Below, piece by piece: positions 1 through 5,076 of a stretch of DNA of 6,564 nucleotides; within the stretch, counting starts at the first letter, position 1; each line of letters starts with the position of its first letter. A model generated the notes under the pieces. It had not been told where the DNA came from, did not search any database, and saw nothing but the letters and a program-made list of their open reading frames with translations. Made by a program: the position numbers and the translations under genes. The DNA is from JAKVAV01 sp964635965 (lineage in GTDB: Bacteria; Bacteroidota; Bacteroidia; Flavobacteriales_D; Cryomorphaceae), in contig CAZWQX010000176.1 of assembly GCA_964635965.1 (NCBI GenBank), positions 1-6,564 on the forward strand, in the 5' to 3' direction.

Positions 1-260
1 CCCTCTGTATTAGTAAAGGAGGGGTTTCAGGGACCGTGGTGGATCAACGACTCATTTTCAAACCGGCCATCGAGAATTTGGCATCGGCGATTATTCTTTG
101 CCACAATCATCCCAGTGGAACGCTGTATCCAAGTGAGCAAGACAAGAAACTAACGCAAAAGCTCGTTAGGAGTGGTGCTCTTTTGGATATTCCGATACTT
201 GATCATATCATCTTCACTGATGAAGCGTACTACAGTTTTGCCGACGAAGGAATATTGTAG
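1..260 (+). CDS. radC: RadC family JAB/MPN-domain protein, C-terminal part (5' end outside window)
   Basis: The reading frame is open from base 3 and ends at the TAG at 258-260, giving 85 visible residues. They begin LCISKGGVSGTVVDQR, which is the RadC core. A complete JAMM-type metal site is visible: HNHPSG at visible residues 34-39, followed by PS and an Asp at residue 47 (pattern HxHPSGxxxPSxxD). The end, LDHIIFTDEAYYSFADEGIL, is the usual RadC C-terminus, so the gene is intact at its 3' end. RadC proteins are usually about 225-235 residues, so roughly 140-150 residues, including the helix-hairpin-helix region, lie upstream. The GTG codons at 36 and 39 are internal valines, not the start. 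The family was named for DNA repair, but its biochemical role is not settled and the older repair assignment has been disputed. The next gene starts 12 bp downstream, so they may share a transcript. Confidence 0.95.
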   Translation, partial: LCISKGGVSGTVVDQRLIFKPAIENLASAIILCHNHPSGTLYPSEQDKKLTQKLVRSGALLDIPILDHIIFTDEAYYSFADEGIL

Positions 261-272
261 TTTTGAATTTGC

Positions 273-1565
273 ATGGTTTATCTCTTGACTTCGCAGGATA
301 CGGCGAGACTTCGGTATGTAACCGACGTGATATTTGGCTTATGGCTTGATATTCCTCTTTCAATTGTGACGGAGTCTTCTCAAATTCCCGAAGGAGCTCA
401 ATTCATAACTTATGGAGGTTCTGATGCCAATGGACTCAGTATATATGCAGAAGGCCTGTTAGCTGAATCAGTCATTCGGGAAGACTTACCCGTGATCGCT
501 GATACAGAATCGGTACCTCAAGTATTTATTAGTGATACTCCCGAATCCTTCGATGTTCCTTTCGATATTTTCTCCGGGGTATTCTACTGCCTTTCGCGAT
601 ACGAGGAGTTTCAAATCAAAAAAAGAGATAAACACCATCGCTATTCAGCGTCTGATTCTCCTTTTCAGAATTGGATTGATATCCCCTATGTTGATAGATG
701 GATCCGCCATTTGGAAGTTGAACTCAATTCTAGAGGGGTTTCCACCAATATCGACCGATCCCTCAAATGGCGGAATACAATGGATGTGGATATAGCTTTT
801 GCCTACCTGGGGAGAGGTTTAACCCGAAATACGGGATCGATCTTTAGGGATATTAAGAATGTCGATTTGTATCGTTTAAAGGAGAGAGCATCGGTATGGT
901 CAGGTGGTAAAGAGGATCCTTTCGACACCTATTCAACTTTCTTCTCTGTTTTGGCGGATGAGAATCTAATTTTCATTCCCGCGGGCCAAAAGAGTCAATT
1001 TGACAAAAACTTGGATCCGGTAAATGCCCAAATGCAGGAATTGATAACCTCGCTTTCCGACAAGACGATTATAGGCCTGCATCCTTCCTACGAATCCTTA
1101 AAAAATCAGGGAATGATTTTGGAAGAAAAGAAACGGTTAGAAAGCGTCACAAATAGTTCCATTGATAGATCCCGTCAGCATTTCTTGCGCATGATTTTAC
1201 CCGACACCTACCGATATCTTCTTGATTTGGGAATTAACTCAGAGTATTCAATGGGGTATCACGACAGAATAGGTTTTAGAGCGGGAACGGCCTTTTCTTT
1301 TCCATATTACGATTTAGAAAAAGAAGAAAAGACCGATCTGATGATCTATCCACTCATAGCAATGGATAGCGCCATGAAGAATTACATGAAATTAACTCCT
1401 TCAGAAGCCGTAGAGTCCATCAGGAAACTAGTTGATTCAATGAAAAATTCAGGTGGCTGGTTAACTACGGTATGGCACAATCATTCTCTCAGTGAGGATG
1501 AAGAATGGAAGGGATGGAAGGCCGTTTATCTATCAATTGAGTCAACCGTTCGTCATGCGGGATAA
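273..1565 (+). CDS. DUF7033 / polysaccharide-deacetylase-like protein
   Basis: This 430-residue protein resembles the Bacteroidota family annotated as 'polysaccharide deacetylase family protein' with an N-terminal DUF7033 domain. Residues 1 to about 160 form the N-terminal domain, beginning MVYLLTSQDTARLRYVTDVIFG. The C-terminal part carries what look like diverged NodB-type motifs: TMDVD at 169-173 (metal/catalytic Asp motif), GLHPSY at 268-273, SRQHFLRMILPDTY at 300-313, GFRAGT at 334-339 and WHNHS at 401-405. The usual HxxxH metal motif reads HPSYE, so its second His is absent. No signal peptide or membrane segment is visible, which suggests a cytoplasmic protein. Genuine deacetylases of this superfamily remove N-acetyl groups from amino sugars; the substrate here is unknown and the function is inferred only. 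The ATG is the first possible start because an in-frame TGA lies at 264-266. No clear ribosome binding site precedes it. Confidence 0.8.
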   Translation: MVYLLTSQDTARLRYVTDVIFGLWLDIPLSIVTESSQIPEGAQFITYGGSDANGLSIYAEGLLAESVIREDLPVIADTESVPQVFISDTPESFDVPFDIFSGVFYCLSRYEEFQIKKRDKHHRYSASDSPFQNWIDIPYVDRWIRHLEVELNSRGVSTNIDRSLKWRNTMDVDIAFAYLGRGLTRNTGSIFRDIKNVDLYRLKERASVWSGGKEDPFDTYSTFFSVLADENLIFIPAGQKSQFDKNLDPVNAQMQELITSLSDKTIIGLHPSYESLKNQGMILEEKKRLESVTNSSIDRSRQHFLRMILPDTYRYLLDLGINSEYSMGYHDRIGFRAGTAFSFPYYDLEKEEKTDLMIYPLIAMDSAMKNYMKLTPSEAVESIRKLVDSMKNSGGWLTTVWHNHSLSEDEEWKGWKAVYLSIESTVRHAG

Positions 1566-1599
1566 ATCAACTATTTTCGCCTAAACTCTGATCAGCGAT

Positions 1600-2247
1600 A
1601 TGGTTCACGAATTAGGAAAGGAAAACTCAATATTCAATCAGTTTCTGTTGGAGATACGCGACCACAATATCCAAAAGGACAGGATGCGTATCCGACGAAA
1701 CATGGAAAGAATGGGTGAGATTTTTGCCTATGAAGTCAGTAAGACTTTTGATTATGAGACTCAAGATGTGATAACCCCATTGGGAACGGCAGTAATGAGG
1801 GTACCTCAGAAATTCCCTGTTTTGGCAACTATCTTGAGAGCAGGTCTTCCGTTTCATACGGGCTTCCTCAATTATTTTGATCAAGCAGATTCAGCTTTTG
1901 TTTCAGCATATCGGCAACATCTGAAAAACGAAGATGACTTCGAGGTAAAGGTTGAATACATGAGCAGCCCTTCCATCGAATCGCACGATTTAATTATCGC
2001 CGACCCGATGCTGGCGACGGGCACCAGTATGGTTTTGGTGCACAACGCACTCCTCGAAAAAGGAAAACCCGGTCATGTTCACGTGTGCGCTCTTTTAGCG
2101 AGCAAGGAGGGAATAAGTTATGTGAAGAAGAATATGCCCGCCAATGTGACAATTTGGGTTGGGGCTATTGATGATGAATTGACAGCTCAATCATACATCG
2201 TGCCTGGCCTTGGTGATGCAGGCGATCTTTGCTATGGCAAAAAGTAA
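1600..2247 (+). CDS. upp: uracil phosphoribosyltransferase
   Basis: The enzyme converts uracil and PRPP to UMP and pyrophosphate in cytoplasmic pyrimidine salvage. The 215-residue product is close to the usual length of about 208-210. ILRAGLPFHTGF at 78-89 is the conserved loop after the first strand. DPMLATGTS at 135-143 is the PRPP-binding loop (E. coli has GGS at its end). YIVPGLGDAGDLCYG at 199-213 is the C-terminal uracil-binding segment that separates UPRT from other phosphoribosyltransferases. The protein is intact. Its ATG follows a 34-bp gap after the deacetylase-like gene, the longest gap in the window and therefore the likeliest place for an internal promoter, although I see no convincing one. 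The next start lies 5 bp beyond the stop, so the following membrane protein is probably co-translated. No pyrR-like attenuator is visible upstream. Confidence 0.97.
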   Translation: MVHELGKENSIFNQFLLEIRDHNIQKDRMRIRRNMERMGEIFAYEVSKTFDYETQDVITPLGTAVMRVPQKFPVLATILRAGLPFHTGFLNYFDQADSAFVSAYRQHLKNEDDFEVKVEYMSSPSIESHDLIIADPMLATGTSMVLVHNALLEKGKPGHVHVCALLASKEGISYVKKNMPANVTIWVGAIDDELTAQSYIVPGLGDAGDLCYGKK

Positions 2248-2252
2248 AGCCA

Positions 2253-2705
2253 ATGCCTGAAACGGATTTTCTTGAAGCGCTTTCCATATTTCTTCTCAGC
2301 GCGGTTAAATTCATGTGGGCCCCGGGAACTTCGATCGCCGCGGGTTTTACCTTTTGGCAAACCATAATAATTACGAGTCTTGGAGGAATGGTAGGGATTC
2401 TTTTTTTCTACTATTTCGGACATCTGATTTTCATGTCATTTGATAAATGGAGGTACCGCAATAAACCCAAGAAACTTTTCACTAAGCGAAGTCGGCGAAT
2501 CATTACCGTTAAAGAGAGGTTTGGATTAATCGGATTCACTTTTCTGACTCCCGCTATTATCAGTATCCCTATTGGATGCGTGATTGCCGCGAAATTCTTT
2601 TACCAGAACAAGCAAACATTGCCTCTTCTCTTAGGTTTTACCATTGTCTGGTCTTTCATCTTGACAATTTTTTCTGTTTACATCAAAGACTTAATCTTTG
2701 GATGA
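2253..2705 (+). CDS. small four-helix integral membrane protein, function unknown
   Basis: I do not recognise this 150-residue protein with certainty. It has about four hydrophobic segments, at roughly residues 8-30, 36-60, 91-113 and 123-146. A strongly basic loop (about 66-88, rich in Lys/Arg, e.g. KWRYRNKPKKLFTKRSRR) separates the two pairs and probably faces the cytoplasm. The third segment, GLIGFTFLTPAIISIPIG, has a Gly/Pro pattern reminiscent of small multidrug-export or DedA-like membrane proteins; this is only a resemblance. I chose the ATG at 2253, 5 bp after the upp stop. A TTG at 2229 would extend the frame by eight residues into upp and is less likely. The stop overlaps the yjjG start (ATGA), which implies translational coupling. 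Its place between a UMP-forming enzyme and a nucleotidase hints at a link to nucleobase handling, but nothing in the sequence proves it. Confidence 0.8.
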   Translation: MPETDFLEALSIFLLSAVKFMWAPGTSIAAGFTFWQTIIITSLGGMVGILFFYYFGHLIFMSFDKWRYRNKPKKLFTKRSRRIITVKERFGLIGFTFLTPAIISIPIGCVIAAKFFYQNKQTLPLLLGFTIVWSFILTIFSVYIKDLIFG

Positions 2706-3397
2706 GTAGGTACAACCATATCTTTTTTGATCTCGACCGAACCTTATGGGATTTCGATAAGAATTCGGGGTTGGCTTTAGCAGAGATTTTCAAGGAATTT
2801 GAATTGAATGGAAGAGGAATAGATTCCGCTGAATCATTTATTGCGATTTATCAGGAGATTAATGAAATTCTCTGGGATAGATACCGAAAAGGCTTGCTGA
2901 ATAAACGTTTGTTGCGATCTCTTCGATTCACAAAAACTTTGGAGCACTTTGGTATAGAAGACGAATATTTGGGCGATCAGCTGGGGACTGCCTATATTGA
3001 TATCAGTCCGCATAAAACGGCAGTTTTACCGAACTGCATGGAAATTCTCGATTATCTGGCGGGGAGATATGAACTACATATTCTGACTAACGGATTCGAG
3101 GAAGTGCAGAACATTAAGTTGGATAAATCAGGCTTAGCTCCTTATTTCTCGAAGGTAATTACCAGTGAGCAAGCTGGCGCAAGAAAACCTGATCCGCTGG
3201 CCTTCGATTACGCGCTTTCAGAAACGAAGGGGAGCATAGGAGATACGATCATGATTGGTGACGATCTGCGAACAGATATAGCCGGTGCCAAAAATGTGAT
3301 GATGGATCACGTTTACTTCAACCCATCTAGAGATGATCACGATGAGGATATTCTACACGAGGTCAATGACTTGATCGAGCTTAAATCTCTGCTTTAG
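2702..3397 (+). CDS. yjjG: YjjG-family HAD pyrimidine nucleotidase
   Basis: This 231-residue HAD-superfamily hydrolase is best placed in the YjjG group of 5'-nucleotidases, which dephosphorylate UMP, dUMP, dTMP and non-canonical pyrimidine monophosphates. All four HAD motifs are intact: FFDLDRTLW with nucleophile Asp10 and acid/base Asp12; LTNG at 128-131 with Thr129; ARKPDP at 160-165 with Lys162; and IGDDLRTDI at 185-193 with Asp187 and Asp188 for Mg2+. The helical cap lies at about 17-100. FDLDRTLWDF and HILTNGFEEVQ are typical of YjjG. The open frame extends upstream to 2576, but that stretch is out of frame inside the membrane-protein gene. The ATG at 2702 gives the standard N-terminus and an ATGA overlap with the gene before it. 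The 3' end overlaps the convergent psd by 17 bp. A related HAD phosphatase of other specificity cannot be excluded. Confidence 0.9.
   Translation: MSRYNHIFFDLDRTLWDFDKNSGLALAEIFKEFELNGRGIDSAESFIAIYQEINEILWDRYRKGLLNKRLLRSLRFTKTLEHFGIEDEYLGDQLGTAYIDISPHKTAVLPNCMEILDYLAGRYELHILTNGFEEVQNIKLDKSGLAPYFSKVITSEQAGARKPDPLAFDYALSETKGSIGDTIMIGDDLRTDIAGAKNVMMDHVYFNPSRDDHDEDILHEVNDLIELKSLL
3381..3397. other. 17-bp tail-to-tail overlap of yjjG and psd
   Basis: The plus-strand yjjG stop (TAG, 3395-3397) lies beyond the minus-strand psd stop (TAA, 3383-3381), so the last 17 bp are coding on both strands. There is no intergenic space, and I see no GC-rich hairpin followed by a T-run on either strand nearby. 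Transcripts of the two operons must therefore end inside the opposing gene or be antisense to each other. Confidence 0.9.
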
Positions 3398-4046
3398 GAA
3401 GTACAGCAAGAACAGTTTGAGTGCCTTTCACCACCTGATCTTTCACCACTCGTATTTCAGAGCCTATTGGAATGAAAACGTCTACCCTTGATCCGAATTT
3501 GATGAATCCAAATTCGGTCGCCTGGGTCACTTGAGCATCGCGTTTTGCATAGCAGATAATTCTTCTGGCTACGGCACCCGCAATCTGCCGAAAAAGTATT
3601 TCTCTTCCGCTTGAATGCTTAACGGCGACCGTTGTTCTTTCATTTTCCGTACTTGATTTGGGATGCCATGCCACTAAGTACTTTCCGGGGTGGTATTTAA
3701 AATAGCTCACAATTCCACCTATGGGAAACCAATTTACATGCACATTTAATGGTGACATGAAAATGCTGATCTGGATGCACTTTGTCTTGAGGTATTCGGT
3801 TTCTTCCGTTTCTTCAATCACCACTACCTTTCCATCTGCCGGGCAAACGATCAAATCGTCACCTGTTGTCGGAATTCTCTTCGGAACCCGAAAGAACTGC
3901 ATCACCAAAATGAGTAATATCGCGCTTAATACAAGCGATATGCTCAAAGCAGCAGGTTCTATGAGGAAATAGACCAGCGCGTTGATGATCGCTAAAATCA
4001 AAATGGTTGAGGTGATTATTTTGGTCCCTTCGCGGTGAAATTTCAT
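3381..4046 (-). CDS. psd: phosphatidylserine decarboxylase (short pyruvoyl type)
   Basis: The enzyme decarboxylates phosphatidylserine to phosphatidylethanolamine at the inner membrane. The 221-residue product matches the short bacterial Psd class (about 215-230 residues). Two hydrophobic segments at about 9-29 and 33-52 anchor the N-terminus. Conserved features follow: CPADGKV at 68-74 with Asp71, SPLNVHVNW at 98-106 with His103, and FGFIKFGSRVDVF at 179-191. In the last, self-cleavage between Gly185 and Ser186 would give the beta chain and an alpha chain whose Ser186 becomes the pyruvoyl group. Asp71, His103 and Ser186 are my assignment of the triad known to drive autocleavage in this family. 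Its ATG overlaps the cdsA stop (ATGA), so translation is coupled to the gene two steps earlier in the same pathway. The stop TAA at 3383-3381 lies inside the 3' end of yjjG. Confidence 0.95.
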   Translation of the reverse strand: MKFHREGTKIITSTILILAIINALVYFLIEPAALSISLVLSAILLILVMQFFRVPKRIPTTGDDLIVCPADGKVVVIEETEETEYLKTKCIQISIFMSPLNVHVNWFPIGGIVSYFKYHPGKYLVAWHPKSSTENERTTVAVKHSSGREILFRQIAGAVARRIICYAKRDAQVTQATEFGFIKFGSRVDVFIPIGSEIRVVKDQVVKGTQTVLAVLPKAEI

Positions 4047-4870
4047 GGCTTCGAATGTACAAAAAGCATGAGGTATGTAAATGCAATTGGGCTGGCAAGC
4101 AAGACACCGTCGAAGCGATCTAAAATTCCTCCATGTCCGGGAAGGATGTTGCTTGAATCCTTGACCTTGAGACTACGTTTTAGCAATGATTCAACCAAGT
4201 CGCCAAATGATGCAGATACCACAATGATCACTGCCAAAACAATCCAATTGAGCAATGAGATTTCATTGGTGTAACTAGCAATGAAAACCGCTCCTGTGAG
4301 GGCAGCAAGTCCTCCTCCAATGGTTCCTTCCCATGTTTTATTGGGGGAAATTCTAGGAAATAATTTAGTTCTGCCCAATAGCTTACCAAAAACGAAAGCA
4401 CCGGTATCATTTAGCCAAAGCATAACGAAGAAACCAAGAACCACGCCTGGTTTATACTCAACGATGATTTCTTCGAAAGTAAATACATTGAGCAGTGCCA
4501 AAGGAGCCATTACATAGATAATGCTAATGATGGTATGAGCAATATTCGTAAAAGGATCCGGCCTTTTGCGGTAAAGCTCATAGATGAAAATGGCTATGAA
4601 GAATGGGATGCTCAAAGAGAGAATTCGAATCCCTGCAACTTGAAGCTTCACCAGTTCTATCGTCACATATAGCGCAGTACCGGTTATGACACCTAAGGTA
4701 GTTTGTGGATGAATCCCACCAATTTTGGCGAGGCTGTAGTATTCTAGCATTCCCAATACCCCAACCACATAAAATAACGAAGCAAGAGTATAAGGATTAA
4801 GCCAAATTCCCCCGATTACAATCACCAGGAATACCAGTCCTGTTAGAATTCGCAGCGGTAACTCTTTCAC
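4043..4870 (-). CDS. cdsA: phosphatidate cytidylyltransferase (CDP-diglyceride synthase)
   Basis: The enzyme makes CDP-diacylglycerol from phosphatidic acid and CTP, the branch-point precursor of all membrane phospholipids. The 275-residue product has the expected length. It consists mostly of hydrophobic helices, starting at about residues 7-24 and 28-46 and continuing through residue 270. The family signature is complete at 228-254: SLLKRSLKVKDSSN followed by ILPGHGGILDRFD, matching S-x-[LIVMF]-K-R-x4-K-D through H-G-G-x-x-D-R-x-D. An upstream conserved segment, NDTGAFVFGKLLGRTK at 154-169 with SPNKTWEG at 175-182, contributes to the active site. The start is a GTG at 4870-4868. It overlaps the TGA of the preceding DUF2007 gene by four bases (GTGA), and the cdsA stop overlaps the psd ATG in the same way. 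The three genes are therefore probably translated in a coupled series. The protein appears intact. Confidence 0.97.
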   Translation of the reverse strand: MKELPLRILTGLVFLVIVIGGIWLNPYTLASLFYVVGVLGMLEYYSLAKIGGIHPQTTLGVITGTALYVTIELVKLQVAGIRILSLSIPFFIAIFIYELYRKRPDPFTNIAHTIISIIYVMAPLALLNVFTFEEIIVEYKPGVVLGFFVMLWLNDTGAFVFGKLLGRTKLFPRISPNKTWEGTIGGGLAALTGAVFIASYTNEISLLNWIVLAVIIVVSASFGDLVESLLKRSLKVKDSSNILPGHGGILDRFDGVLLASPIAFTYLMLFVHSKP

Positions 4871-5067
4871 AGGTCTGTTTCGCTTATAATCTTCCTGGCG
4901 CGGATGAAATCATCCCCTTTCACCATCAAGTGAATCTCGCCAATAGTTACATAAAAAGAATCTTGCTTGTTCATGACAATTGCGCCAATCCCTTGCTCTC
5001 CCAGAATATGCTTTAGGAGCTCAACGTGTTGAAGATTTACGGAAGTATAAACCTTAACCCAATTCAC
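4867..5067 (-). CDS. DUF2007-like small protein
   Basis: This 66-residue soluble protein resembles the DUF2007 family (also called 'putative prokaryotic signal transducing protein'). The pattern is a first strand VKVYTS at 4-9, a helix at about 12-26 (NLQHVELLKHILGEQGIG), a strand AIVMNKQD at 29-36, a strand IHLMVKGDD at 45-53, and a C-terminal helix FIRARKIISE at 54-63. This is a compact alpha/beta fold like a small regulatory domain. There is no membrane segment or signal peptide and no catalytic motif. The start is a GTG at 5067-5065, 9 bp after the ftsH stop, with TTTCCTTT but no real Shine-Dalgarno before it. The TGA overlaps the cdsA GTG start. Family function is unknown. The position suggests, but does not show, a role tied to FtsH or phospholipid synthesis. 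Confidence 0.82.
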   Translation of the reverse strand: MNWVKVYTSVNLQHVELLKHILGEQGIGAIVMNKQDSFYVTIGEIHLMVKGDDFIRARKIISETDL

Positions 5068-5076
5068 AAAGGAAAG

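Noticed and set aside
36..38. GTG as the start of a short 74-residue JAB-domain gene
   Set aside because: The frame is open to the window edge, and the residues before it (LCISKGGVSGT) are conserved RadC sequence, so it is an internal valine.
1572..1581. TATTTTCG as a possible Bacteroidota -7 element (TAnnTTTG) before upp
   Set aside because: It has one mismatch, and I found no TTG at the proper distance upstream. It is too weak to call a promoter.
2576..2701. Upstream extension of the yjjG frame adding 42 residues
   Set aside because: It overlaps the membrane-protein gene in another frame. The added Cys- and His-rich residues do not fit the family, and the HAD nucleophile motif sits at its normal distance from the ATG at 2702.
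3425..3449. Direct repeat CTTTCACCAC, two copies 15 bp apart
   Set aside because: It lies inside psd and encodes VVK-DQ-VVK near the C-terminus. A ten-base repeat of this kind is explained by protein sequence and chance.
4035..4517. Two plus-strand open frames (4035-4274 and 4281-4517) opposite cdsA
   Set aside because: They lie antisense to the well-conserved cdsA gene, including its signature region, and show no family features.
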